Assembly (NCBI GenBank): GCA_964536975.1
Contig: CAZHYS010000007.1
Coordinates: 1-40,204, forward strand
Direction: 5' to 3'
From: JAKQDP01 sp964536975
Lineage (GTDB): Bacteria; Patescibacteriota; Patescibacteriia; 2-01-FULL-39-33
Length of the DNA stretch: 40,204 nucleotides
This document shows positions 31,369 through 38,949 of this stretch, one piece after another (within the stretch, counting starts at the first letter, position 1; each line of letters opens with the position of its first letter). Made by a program: the position numbers and the translations under genes. The notes below the pieces were generated by a model that was not told the DNA's origin, did no database searches, and saw only the letters and a list, made by a program, of their open reading frames with translations.

Positions 31369-31397
31369 ATCTTAAAAAAACTGATAATAATTGTCAA
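31369..31397 (-). promoter_or_regulatory. Promoter of the 130-aa gene
   Basis: On the minus strand TTGACA (31397-31392), 17 nt, TAAGAT (31374-31369). The start is about 36 nt before the ATG. Confidence 0.75.
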
Positions 31398-31401
31398 ATG
31401 G

Positions 31402-31437
31402 TAAATAAAATCTCCGCCAGCCGCGGCTGGCGGAGAT
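31402..31437 (-). terminator. Terminator of gap
   Basis: ATCTCCGCCAGCCG and its exact complement form a long perfect palindrome (31410-31437); on the minus strand TTTTATTT follows. The gap stop codon lies 14 bases upstream. Confidence 0.85.
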
Positions 31438-31451
31438 GATTGATTTTTAGA

Positions 31452-32459
31452 TTAAACCAACAATGCCATTTCTACCAGCCGGCGGGAATATCCCCATTCA
31501 TTATCATACCAAGCCAAAATTTTTACCAAATTGCCGCCAACCACGCGGGTAAACTTCAAATCAACAATGCAAGAATAATCCGAACCGATAACATCCGATG
31601 ACGCCAATTCGTCCAAATCGGCAGTGACACCCAAAACATCTTTTAATATCGGCGTCTTGGACGCGGCGACAAAGGCCTGATTTATTTTTTCTACCGTGAC
31701 TTCTTTGCTTAGAACGGCTGTAATATCGGATAAAGAACCGCAAATCACCGGTACGCGAACAGCGATGCCGTCAAATTTGTCTTTGAGCTCTGGCACCACT
31801 TTGGTCGTAGCTTTGGCCGCGCCAGTGGTGGACGGCGCCATATTGGCCGCGCCGGCCCGACCGCGCCGCAAATCCTTGGCATCCGGACTGTCAACTAATT
31901 TTTGACTGGCGGTATAGGCGTGAACCGTGGTCATAATCGCCTTCTCCACCCCAAATTTTGACACCAGCACTTGCATCACGGGCGCAATGCAATTGGTAGT
32001 GCAAGAAGCGTTGGAAATTATTTTGTCGTTTTTGCCGATAATCTCCTTGGTCAATTCCGTGCCGAGCACCAAAGTCTGCGTCAAGTCATCCTTGGCTGGC
32101 GCCGAGAGAATGACTTTTTTCGCTCCGGCGCGAAGATGTCTTTTGAGATCGTCATTTTTTTCAAACACACCGGTGCATTCCAAAACCACGTCCACGCCGA
32201 GTTTTTTCCAGGGCAATCTGGCCGGATCGGGCTGGGCTAATACCGGATATTTGCGACCATTAACGATTAAATTCTGCCCGTCATAACCGATTTTGCCATC
32301 AAAACGGCCGTAAACCGTGTCGTATTTGAGCAAATAGGCCAAGGTCTTGGTATCAGTGAGATCATTAATCGCCGCGATTTTTATTTTTCTATTGGCTAGG
32401 GCGATTTTGAAAGCGGCTCGGCCGATGCGGCCGAAACCATTGATGGCAATGGTGCGCAT
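31452..32459 (-). CDS. gap: Glyceraldehyde-3-phosphate dehydrogenase, type I
   Basis: GAPDH turns glyceraldehyde-3-phosphate, NAD and phosphate into 1,3-bisphosphoglycerate in glycolysis. The 335-residue protein has INGFGRIGR (6-14), Asp33 in the INDLTD loop (suggesting NAD rather than NADP), the catalytic Cys153 in ASCTTNC, TTVHAYTASQ with the active-site His, and WYDNEWGYS at the C-terminus. It has its own promoter and terminator, and no other glycolytic gene is adjacent. Most Patescibacteria keep only the lower part of glycolysis, which would fit. Confidence 0.97.
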   Translation of the reverse strand: MRTIAINGFGRIGRAAFKIALANRKIKIAAINDLTDTKTLAYLLKYDTVYGRFDGKIGYDGQNLIVNGRKYPVLAQPDPARLPWKKLGVDVVLECTGVFEKNDDLKRHLRAGAKKVILSAPAKDDLTQTLVLGTELTKEIIGKNDKIISNASCTTNCIAPVMQVLVSKFGVEKAIMTTVHAYTASQKLVDSPDAKDLRRGRAGAANMAPSTTGAAKATTKVVPELKDKFDGIAVRVPVICGSLSDITAVLSKEVTVEKINQAFVAASKTPILKDVLGVTADLDELASSDVIGSDYSCIVDLKFTRVVGGNLVKILAWYDNEWGYSRRLVEMALLV

Positions 32460-32492
32460 ATTTATAAAAATTATTTGTATCTTAACTATTTT

Positions 32493-32520
32493 ATTATATC
32501 AAATGTCTATAAATACACAA
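32493..32520 (-). promoter_or_regulatory. Promoter of gap
   Basis: On the minus strand TTGTGT (32520-32515), 16 nt, TATAAT (32498-32493). The start is about 27 nt before the ATG. Confidence 0.6.
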
Positions 32521-32634
32521 ATGAGACTTGAAAAAAATTGTTAAATTGTTATATTGATCTATTGCCGCCTCTATAATTGTGACAAAAAACAATATAATAA
32601 TTTGACAATGCGACAATTCAAAAACTTAAACACA

Positions 32635-32665
32635 TAAAAACACTCCTTTATGGGAGCGTTTTTAT
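32635..32665 (-). terminator. Terminator after the PSP1-domain gene
   Basis: An ACGCTCC/GGAGTGT hairpin with a short ATAAA-containing loop and one mismatch, flanked by A and T runs on both sides, so it could work in both directions. It lies just past the stop at 32676. The 32521-32634 gap carries TTGTTAAATTG-type A+T-rich repeats and no gene. Confidence 0.7.
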
Positions 32666-32675
32666 TAAAAAAACT

Positions 32676-33482
32676 CTATTTCTTTATCGGCACTTCCACG
32701 ATTATCTGTTTGTCGCCTTCTTTGTCGGGATCAATTTTGACGTCAACGCTGCAGCGCAAGACATGCCAACCTATCACCACGCCGCGGCCGTGAGCAGTCT
32801 TTACCCGCGTGCCAACTGGCGGCAACTTCTTGATAAGTTCTTCATAAAGCTCTTTCTCATAAGCCAGACAGCACTTGAGTCGGCCGCAAATTCCGGACAG
32901 CCGTTCCGAGCCGCGATGAGCGATTTGCTGTTCTTCGGCCAATTCGGAAGTGACGTTGCCTAGTGTCCGCAAATGTTCCCGGCAACACAAACCCTTGCCG
33001 CACGAACCGATGTCCCCAGAAATCTTTGCCTCGTCACGGACACCCAACTGGTGCATCCTGATTGATCGCTGAAAATGACGGGTCAAATCTTTGACCAGTG
33101 AGCGAAAATCAACCCGACCGTCGGCAATAAAAGCAAAAACCAATCTCTTGCCGTCCAAAGAAAAAAAACAATCCACCACCTTCATCTCCAAATTTTGACG
33201 CTTGGCCAGACGATGGCAATAATCAATCGCTTCTTGTTTGACGGCAAAGGGATTGTTGTCGCGATAAGCGGACAAGTCATCATCAGTCGCCAACCGATCC
33301 ACCGAACCAAGCAATTCCCACTCCCCTTCGGCCGCGTTTTCCTTTATCTCAATGACTCGCCCCAAGTCCAAAACTGAAGCGGCGGACACCACGACAAAAT
33401 CCCCTTCTTTGACGACTAGGTCGTGAGGGTCATAAGCGCCCAATTTATCCCAAGATGAGAATTGAACCAAGGCGATTTTCAT
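32676..33482 (-). CDS. PSP1 domain protein, RicT/YaaT-like
   Basis: This 268-residue protein has the PSP1 core, with IGSCGKGLCCREHL and ICGRLKCCLAYE, whose cysteines in B. subtilis RicT (YaaT) take part in binding an iron-sulfur cluster with RicA and RicF; that complex affects RNase Y-dependent mRNA maturation. The length and Cys pattern fit the family. No ricA or ricF homologue is in the window. It lies 116 bases after tsf on the same strand with no terminator seen between, so it may be the tail of the rpsB-tsf transcript. Confidence 0.88.
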   Translation of the reverse strand: MKIALVQFSSWDKLGAYDPHDLVVKEGDFVVVSAASVLDLGRVIEIKENAAEGEWELLGSVDRLATDDDLSAYRDNNPFAVKQEAIDYCHRLAKRQNLEMKVVDCFFSLDGKRLVFAFIADGRVDFRSLVKDLTRHFQRSIRMHQLGVRDEAKISGDIGSCGKGLCCREHLRTLGNVTSELAEEQQIAHRGSERLSGICGRLKCCLAYEKELYEELIKKLPPVGTRVKTAHGRGVVIGWHVLRCSVDVKIDPDKEGDKQIIVEVPIKK

Positions 33483-33598
33483 TTTAATAAAACCAGGGAT
33501 TATTTTTTACTCTTGAATTCTTGCAAAAACTACGGATTCCTCCGCTTCGGTAGAAACGACAGTTATTAAGAGGCTGCATGGCAACTATTAAAAGATTG

Positions 33599-34378
33599 TT
33601 AAACGGCAAATCTTTTCATTTCCACGACATCAGCGCCAGCCGCGGCCAACAAGTCTTTTATTTTCTTTTGGTCATCTTTGATATAAATCTGATTGGCAAG
33701 GCAGACCTCTTCATAATATTTGTTGAGTTTGCCTTCAATTATTTTGTCTATTATGCTTTCCGGCTTGCCTTCGCTTTTGAGCTGCTCGCGATAAATCTCT
33801 TTTTCTTTGTCTACTTCCGCCGCCGGCACATCTTCCGGCCGGATATATTTCGGCGACATTGCCGCAACTTGCATCGCCACTTCATCAGCCAATTCCCGAT
33901 TACCGCCAGTCAAAGCTATGAGAGCGGCGACTTTTTTGTTGGAATGGAGATAGCGGCCCAGGATTGCGCCGTGAACAATGCCAAAGCTTCCCAGCTGGAT
34001 GTTTTCGCCGATTTTGACAACGAGTTCGTTTTTTATCTTGGCTTCAGCTTTTTCCTTGAATCCTTCTCCGCCTTCGGCCAATAATTGCTGGGCAAGATCG
34101 CTGACTGCTTGGATGAAATCTTTATTGAGAGCGACAAAATCAGTCTCGCAATTCAAGACGACAGCCGCGGCCGCGCCTTCGGCTTCGGCAATCGCCACTA
34201 AGCCTTCTTTGACCTCGCGATCGGATTTTTTGGCCGCTTTGATCTCACCTTTTTTTCGCAACACTTCCACTGCCTTATTGATATCGCCACCGGCCTCTTC
34301 CAAGGCCGACTTGCAGTCGCCGATGCCGGCGCCAGTGAGTTCACGGAGTTGAGAAATGTTTTTCAAATCAATGGACAT
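33599..34378 (-). CDS. tsf: Elongation factor Ts
   Basis: EF-Ts recycles EF-Tu by releasing GDP. The 259-residue protein begins with the UBA-like domain (LRELTGAGIGDCKSALEEAG), has the EF-Tu-contacting TDFV in NCETDFVAL, and the coiled-coil dimerisation region (KEIYREQLKSEGKPESII). It is somewhat shorter than E. coli EF-Ts (283) but complete. It lies 50 bases after rpsB in the classic rpsB-tsf order. Confidence 0.96.
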   Translation of the reverse strand: MSIDLKNISQLRELTGAGIGDCKSALEEAGGDINKAVEVLRKKGEIKAAKKSDREVKEGLVAIAEAEGAAAAVVLNCETDFVALNKDFIQAVSDLAQQLLAEGGEGFKEKAEAKIKNELVVKIGENIQLGSFGIVHGAILGRYLHSNKKVAALIALTGGNRELADEVAMQVAAMSPKYIRPEDVPAAEVDKEKEIYREQLKSEGKPESIIDKIIEGKLNKYYEEVCLANQIYIKDDQKKIKDLLAAAGADVVEMKRFAV

Positions 34379-34428
34379 AATAAAAAATATTAAAAGTTTA
34401 ATTAAAGAGCTATTTTTTTTCCAAGCCG

Positions 34429-35124
34429 TTAAGCGGTTTGCCGCTTGGCTTTGCCTTCTTTGATCGCGCCGGCAATAACACCGGTGATGAGTTCTATTGA
34501 TTTGACAGCATCGTCATTGGCCGGAATCGGATAATCCAAAATCTCCGGATTGATATTGGTATCGCAAAAACCGATAATTTTCACATCTCTCTTCCTGGCT
34601 TCATCAACCGCGGTCTTCTCTCGTTTGGCGTCCAAGACAAAAATCGCTTCCGGAATCTTTTTCATTTCTTCCAGACCGCCAACAACCTTGTCCAGGCGTT
34701 CCAATTCTTTGGTCAGCGCGGCCTGTTCTTTTTTGGTGTACTTGCCCCAAGCGCCGGACTCTCTTTCTTCTTTGAGCCGCTTGTATTTTTTGATCAGGCG
34801 GCTAACGCTGGCAAAATTGGTGAACATGCCACCAATCCATCTCTCCACTACATAAGGCATGCCGGTCTCTTTGGCGTATTTTTCAATAATCGCCTGACCC
34901 TGTTTTTTGGTGCCGATAAACAAAACCGTGCCGCCCCGGCTGACCAGGTCGGCGACAAATTCAGACGCTTCCGCCAATTTGACGGCTGTCTTTTCCAAAT
35001 CAATTACCTGCACCCCGCCCCGTTCGGTAAAAACATAGGGTTTCATCTTGGGGTGCCAACGGCTCCGCTGGTGTCCGAAATGGACGCCGGCTTGGAGCAA
35101 TTCTAAAACTGTCGGTGATTGCAT
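34429..35124 (-). CDS. rpsB: 30S ribosomal protein S2
   Basis: S2 binds the back of the 30S head. The 231-residue protein has LLQAGVHFGHQRSRWHPKMKPY in pieces at the start, GTVLFIGTKKQ, RWIGGMFTNF, and PIPANDDAVKSIELIT near the end, all typical. It is first in the rpsB-tsf operon, after a long leader (35125-35242) and a good promoter. AAAGGAAA gives a modest ribosome site. Confidence 0.97.
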   Translation of the reverse strand: MQSPTVLELLQAGVHFGHQRSRWHPKMKPYVFTERGGVQVIDLEKTAVKLAEASEFVADLVSRGGTVLFIGTKKQGQAIIEKYAKETGMPYVVERWIGGMFTNFASVSRLIKKYKRLKEERESGAWGKYTKKEQAALTKELERLDKVVGGLEEMKKIPEAIFVLDAKREKTAVDEARKRDVKIIGFCDTNINPEILDYPIPANDDAVKSIELITGVIAGAIKEGKAKRQTA

Positions 35125-35242
35125 AACTTTTTTCCTTTCTGCCTCTACTTCTTGCTTTGGCCGGGCCGCCTAAATGAGAATTTAATGGCGATCGGCAAGG
35201 AAAATTGAAGAAGTATGGGTGTTTTTTATTAATAATTCAACA
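35125..35242 (-). promoter_or_regulatory. Long 5' leader of rpsB, possible autoregulatory region
   Basis: About 118 nt lie between the predicted start and the rpsB ATG. CTTCTT and CTTGC near its 5' part can pair with GCAAGAAG near the ATG, and a G+C-rich GGCGGCCCGGCC block lies between. rpsB leaders are autoregulated by S2 in several bacteria; whether this one is cannot be told. Confidence 0.4.
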
Positions 35243-35248
35243 AGATAT

Positions 35249-35277
35249 AATTTAGCAAATTGTGACAGTTTTGTCAA
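35249..35277 (-). promoter_or_regulatory. Promoter of rpsB-tsf
   Basis: On the minus strand TTGACA (35277-35272), 17 nt, TAAATT (35254-35249). Confidence 0.7.
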
Positions 35278-35304
35278 ACGGAAATCATGGGACATCAAGA
35301 AGTC

Positions 35305-35470
35305 AAAAGTTAAAAGTCTATAAAGTTCGTAAAGTTTATAAAGTCAAAAGTCAATGCGCTGTGGATGCCTGCCCGCCTTGGGCGGGAACAACTCAACAGT
35401 AGTCGTTTTAAAATTGTCCCCACCACAGGCGCTTGTCCGCCTGTGGAGGAGGCAGGCGCCGCGGCGGATT
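35305..35470. repeat. Cluster of dispersed intergenic repeats
   Basis: 35325-35355 repeats 2868-2898 in inverted form; 35413-35435 repeats 2812-2834; G+C-rich palindromic tracts (GCCTGCCCGCC, GGCGCTTGTCCGCCTG) lie among them. The cluster sits between the back-to-back promoters of rpsB and the 140-aa gene. No gene seen in 35278-35526. Confidence 0.65.
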
Positions 35471-35526
35471 GGAAATTTTACTAAACCCTAATCGCTAAAC
35501 GCTATGCGCTAATAGCAATTTTCTGC

Positions 35527-35532
35527 TATAAT
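35527..35532 (+). promoter_or_regulatory. -10 box giving a leaderless transcript
   Basis: TATAAT ends 6 bases before the ATG at 35539, so transcription is expected to start at the ATG itself. The -35 region is weak. Confidence 0.55.
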
Positions 35533-35538
35533 AATTCT

Positions 35539-35961
35539 ATGAAGAAAAAAAGGGCTTGCTTGTTGCCCAAGCCGTTTTACAATCGCCTGTTCTGGAAGGT
35601 CCTGCTCAATAGCTGGACGATTTTTGTCTTTATCATCGTCACTCTTGACTTTTTCAATAAAACCGACTACAATAATAATGCTGTTGGCGTAGCGAGCGCC
35701 ATTTATATCGCCATTTTGGGCATTTACGCAGCCAACAAAGAATTTGACCGCTGGACCAAAAGATTCTCCTCGCGATTCATCGGAGAAATGTATGTCTGGG
35801 TCTGGACAGCGCTGATGATCCTGTTTTTGGCCATCAGTTTGACCGGCCGGCCGGACTGCCATATCTCTACCGAGGTGACGGCGACTTATATTTCCGTTTT
35901 GGGCATTTTCGCCATCACCCAACAATCAAAAAAAATTAACAAAGAAAGCAAAGAAAAATAA
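35539..35961 (+). CDS. Small polytopic membrane protein (140 aa)
   Basis: Unrecognised. Three membrane segments are seen (about residues 25-41, WTIFVFIIVTLDFF; 50-65, ASAIYIAILGIYA; 87-101, VWTALMILFLAISL), with a basic N-terminus and a hydrophilic, lysine-rich C-terminal end. The transcript seems leaderless. It ends 3 bases before rpmE, so it is probably co-transcribed with it, a link worth noting but without a clear meaning. Confidence 0.72.
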   Translation: MKKKRACLLPKPFYNRLFWKVLLNSWTIFVFIIVTLDFFNKTDYNNNAVGVASAIYIAILGIYAANKEFDRWTKRFSSRFIGEMYVWVWTALMILFLAISLTGRPDCHISTEVTATYISVLGIFAITQQSKKINKESKEK

Positions 35962-35964
35962 TTT

Positions 35965-36261
35965 ATGAAAAAAGACATCCATCCGAAATATTACCCCAAG
36001 GCCAAAGTCGTCTGCGCTTGCGGCAATACTTTCACAGTCGGCTCCACCCGCGAAGAAATCAATGTGGAAATCTGCTCGGCCTGCCATCCTTTTTATACCG
36101 GCAAACAAAAATTGTTGGATACCGCCAGACGGGTTGATAAATTCCAAAAACGAGTTGAAGCCAAGGCGACCGCGAAAAAAACTGCCGGCAAAAAGGCCAA
36201 AAAAGAAAAACAGAAAAAACTCCAGGCCGCCAAGAGAGCCAAAATCAAAGTGGAAAAATAA
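35965..36261 (+). CDS. rpmE: 50S ribosomal protein L31 with basic C-terminal extension
   Basis: L31 bridges the subunits. Residues 1-68 match the zinc-binding (C+) form: HPKYYPKAKVVCACGNTF (Cys17, Cys19) and CSACHPFYTGK (Cys37, Cys40), then LLDTARRVDKFQKR. The remaining 30 residues are an Ala/Lys-rich tail (KKTAGKKAKKEKQKK) that typical 66-75-residue L31 proteins lack. A terminator at 36283-36317 follows. Confidence 0.95.
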   Translation: MKKDIHPKYYPKAKVVCACGNTFTVGSTREEINVEICSACHPFYTGKQKLLDTARRVDKFQKRVEAKATAKKTAGKKAKKEKQKKLQAAKRAKIKVEK

Positions 36262-36282
36262 TCTTTATCTAAAATAAGCATC

Positions 36283-36317
36283 AAAAAAAGAACTCGGATT
36301 GGCCGAGTTCTTTTTTT
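36283..36317. terminator. Bidirectional Rho-independent terminator
   Basis: AAAAAAAGAACTCGG pairs with CCGAGTTCTTTTTTT, giving U-runs in both directions. It ends rpmE on the plus strand and may also end the converging gene at 36388 on the minus strand. Confidence 0.92.
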
Positions 36318-36387
36318 TACTAAATTGTAATAACAGTTGGTCTATATACAAAAGTAACTATTTGCTAATATCAAGGCCATCAACATT

Positions 36388-37026
36388 TTACTTTTCTATC
36401 TTTCCATAAATGAACTTTTTAGTTGGTTTGATGTCTCGTTTGGCTTGAGCGAAAAATTTCTCGATTGATCTAATATCCTTTTCGATATTTTTAATTAATT
36501 CATCAGTTACCCATCTACTACTATCGGGAATCTTATAAATAGGTCGCAAATTTTTTTTAATTTTTTTACCATAATATTCTGGGTACCGCTCGGCTTCATT
36601 TCGTTTGTCTGCAAAATTACTTCCCTTTTTAGATGGGATATATCTGCCATAATAGTATTTTTTAATAATAGGCCAAGTATCCTTGTAAAGCCTCCCGATC
36701 GCCTTTTCATTTTTTGTCTTCTTTACTGATATCAAAAGCTCGTTTAAAAGCAATTTTAGATCGTGTGTTTTTTTATATTTCCCATAATCAATAATACCAA
36801 GAGATTTAATATATAGTTCAACGCCTAGCTTAAAATTGAAAACTAGCGGTAAAACTAATTCTTCATCTAGATGAGCAGATCTCAATTTAAGTCCTTTTAT
36901 AACTCCGCCACAACCTGATAAATTATTAACCTTCATTTCTTTGCAAAGAATCAACGCGGTCGCAATATAAATATCTGGCATCACTGCCCAATAATAATGT
37001 TTATTTGATTTAGATTCGTAGTTCAT
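36388..37026 (-). CDS. Hypothetical protein, HEPN-like, A+T-rich
   Basis: This 212-residue protein is unlike its neighbours in base use: it is rich in AAA, AAT, TAT and ATA codons and in Lys, Ile and Tyr. The helical segment VFNFKLGVELYIKSLGI followed by KYKKTHDLKLLLNELL resembles the helix-loop-HDL pattern of HEPN-type proteins (often RNases or toxin and defence parts), but the usual RxxxxH motif is not clear. It has its own TTGTAT/TATAAT promoter. Base composition suggests recent acquisition. The HEPN assignment is tentative. Confidence 0.65.
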   Translation of the reverse strand: MNYESKSNKHYYWAVMPDIYIATALILCKEMKVNNLSGCGGVIKGLKLRSAHLDEELVLPLVFNFKLGVELYIKSLGIIDYGKYKKTHDLKLLLNELLISVKKTKNEKAIGRLYKDTWPIIKKYYYGRYIPSKKGSNFADKRNEAERYPEYYGKKIKKNLRPIYKIPDSSRWVTDELIKNIEKDIRSIEKFFAQAKRDIKPTKKFIYGKIEK

Positions 37027-37053
37027 ATACGGTAAAAATTATTTTTCTGATTA

Positions 37054-37082
37054 ATTATATAAAAACCGCCATCTAAATACAA
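37054..37082 (-). promoter_or_regulatory. Promoter of the HEPN-like gene
   Basis: On the minus strand TTGTAT (37082-37077), 17 nt, TATAAT (37059-37054). Confidence 0.7.
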
Positions 37083-37103
37083 ACCTATCCAAATTACCAA
37101 AAA

Positions 37104-37132
37104 TTGCCAAAAAACGCCTATTCTGCTATAAT
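37104..37132 (+). promoter_or_regulatory. Promoter of prfA
   Basis: TTGCCA (37104-37109), 17 nt, TATAAT (37127-37132). The leader is about 18 nt with no Shine-Dalgarno sequence. Divergent from the promoter at 37054-37082. Confidence 0.78.
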
Positions 37133-37156
37133 CATCAATATCAGCAACCAAAAAAT

Positions 37157-38221
37157 ATGCGCGATAAATTAGAAAAAATACAATCCCGATTTGAAGAATT
37201 GGAACGGCTCCTACAAGACGAGTCGGTGGTTTCTGATCCGGCCAAAATCAAAGAGGTTGCCCAGGAATACGACAATCTCAAAGAAATAATCCAGGCCAAA
37301 AAACAATTGGAAAAAATAGAAAACGACATCCGAGAAGCGGACGAATTTATCGCCGCCAACAAGGATAGCAAGGAAATGCTGGAAATGGGCGAGGAAAACA
37401 AAGCCGCGCTAATAGCAGCCAAGGCCGAGCAGGAAAAGCTTATCCGGACACTGCTTATTCCCAAAGACCCCAATGACGGCAAAAATGTCATCGTGGAAAT
37501 CCGCGCTGGCGCCGGCGGCGACGAGTCCGCGCTGTTTGCCGCCGAATTATTCCGTCTTTACTCCCGCTTTGCCGAACGCAACAACTGGAAAACCAAGCTT
37601 TTGTCGGCCAATCGCATTGGCATTGGCGGTTTTAAAGAAGTTATTTTTGAAATCACCGGCCAAAATGTCTATAGCGAGATGAAATATGAAAGCGGCGTCC
37701 ATCGCGTTCAGCGGGTGCCGGAAACAGAGAAAAAAGGCCGCGTCCATACTTCCACTGTGACAGTGGCCATTCTGCCGGAAGCTGAAGAGGTGGACCTGAC
37801 GATTGACCCGAAAGACTTGCGGATAGATACTTTCTGCGCCGGCGGCCATGGCGGACAGAGCGTCAATACCACTTATTCGGCAGTTCGCATCACTCACCTG
37901 CCCACCAATACCGTCGTCTCCTGCCAAGACGAGCGTTCCCAACTGCAAAACAAAGAAAAGGCAATGATGGTTCTGCGATCGCGGCTGCTTGTCGCCAAGC
38001 AAGAGGAAGAAGCCAAAAAACTTGGTGCCGAAAGAAAGTCGCAAATCGGCACCGGCGACCGGAGCGAAAAAATCCGCACTTACAACTTCCCTCAAGATCG
38101 CATCACTGACCATCGCATTAATGAAAACTTCAACAACATCCAGACTATTTTGGATGGCGACATCGGGCAGATAATCAGGCTGCTCAAGGAAAAAAGCCAA
38201 GAACAAGCTCTCCAAGAATAA
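37157..38221 (+). CDS. prfA: Peptide chain release factor 1
   Basis: RF1 reads UAA and UAG stops and releases the peptide. The 354-residue protein has the helical N-terminal domain, the stop-codon-reading PxT motif as PET (188-190, in RVPETE), which marks RF1 rather than RF2 (SPF), and GGQ (232-234, in GGHGGQSVN) whose Gln is the methylation target of PrmC. A terminator follows immediately; prmC lies two genes downstream. Confidence 0.97.
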   Translation: MRDKLEKIQSRFEELERLLQDESVVSDPAKIKEVAQEYDNLKEIIQAKKQLEKIENDIREADEFIAANKDSKEMLEMGEENKAALIAAKAEQEKLIRTLLIPKDPNDGKNVIVEIRAGAGGDESALFAAELFRLYSRFAERNNWKTKLLSANRIGIGGFKEVIFEITGQNVYSEMKYESGVHRVQRVPETEKKGRVHTSTVTVAILPEAEEVDLTIDPKDLRIDTFCAGGHGGQSVNTTYSAVRITHLPTNTVVSCQDERSQLQNKEKAMMVLRSRLLVAKQEEEAKKLGAERKSQIGTGDRSEKIRTYNFPQDRITDHRINENFNNIQTILDGDIGQIIRLLKEKSQEQALQE

Positions 38222-38256
38222 TCGCCGGCTCTATTGATGGCCGGTGATTATTTTTT
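38222..38256 (+). terminator. Terminator of prfA
   Basis: TCGCCGGC (38222-38229) pairs with GCCGGTGA (38240-38247) with one G-T pair, then TTATTTTTT. It overlaps the promoter region of the next gene, so some read-through or linkage is possible. Confidence 0.75.
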
Positions 38257-38260
38257 GTGC

Positions 38261-38266
38261 TATAAT
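38261..38266 (+). promoter_or_regulatory. -10 box of the GT2-prmC unit
   Basis: TATAAT lies inside the upstream part of the open frame and points to a start near 38273, right at the second possible ATG (38274). No good -35 was found at 16-18 nt. Confidence 0.5.
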
Positions 38267-38273
38267 TATGGCA

Positions 38274-38948
38274 ATGGCAAATTCCAAAAAAACAACCGTT
38301 TCTTTGATTATTCCGGCCCACAATGAAGCTGAAAATATTTCAGCAGTGTTAAAAGTCGCCGTCAAATCAAAATTAGTTGATGAGATTCTGGTCATCGCTG
38401 ACGCTTGCGAGGATAATACTGCTGCCATCGCCAGAAAATTCAAGGTCAAAGTACTAGAACGGCCGACCAGCCAGGGCAAGGGATCGGCGATGATTGAGGG
38501 CGTCAAAAAAGTCAAAGGCAATGTCATTATGTTTGCCGACGCCGATTTGGAGACTCTCACCACTCGTCACATTGAACAGGTACTAACGCCAATTATTAGC
38601 GGCAAAGCGGTAATGTCCGTCGGTTTGCGCGACCGCGTCTTCGGGCTGGGAGCGCTCATTCCCAAGTTGTTTCCGATGTATGCCATCGGCGGTGAACGAG
38701 CAATGACCAGAGCGTTTTTCAATAAAATTCCCAAAGATCAAAATACACTGGACTTCGGCATTGAGACAGTAATGAATTATTACGCCAAAAAACACCGGCT
38801 CAAAGTCGCCCGACCCGTCCTTAAGGATCTCCGCCAAGTCATCAAGGAGAAAAAATGGGGCCTCTGGGACGGATTCATCAATCGCGTCAAACTGACTTAC
38901 CAGGTTTGGCGCACCCGCTCGGCGATGAGACGAAGAAAAGATCTCTAA
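38274..38948 (+). CDS. Glycosyltransferase family 2 (GT-A)
   Basis: A single-domain family 2 enzyme of 225 residues. SLIIPAHNEAENI at the N-terminus, ERPTSQGKGSAMIEGVKKV and the metal-binding DxD as FADADLE are seen. There is no membrane segment, so it is not a DPMS-type fusion with a C-terminal anchor. The open frame continues upstream to a GTG at 38244, but TATAAT at 38261-38266 ends 7 nt before the ATG at 38274, so I choose that ATG and a leaderless message. It ends one base before prmC starts, so the two genes are co-transcribed. Its sugar is not known. Confidence 0.88.
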   Translation: MANSKKTTVSLIIPAHNEAENISAVLKVAVKSKLVDEILVIADACEDNTAAIARKFKVKVLERPTSQGKGSAMIEGVKKVKGNVIMFADADLETLTTRHIEQVLTPIISGKAVMSVGLRDRVFGLGALIPKLFPMYAIGGERAMTRAFFNKIPKDQNTLDFGIETVMNYYAKKHRLKVARPVLKDLRQVIKEKKWGLWDGFINRVKLTYQVWRTRSAMRRRKDL

Positions 38949-38949
38949 C

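Noticed and set aside
34385..34460. Terminator between rpsB and tsf
   Set aside because: A CCAAGC/GCTTGG hairpin exists at the rpsB end, but on the coding (minus) strand it is followed by A's, not T's.
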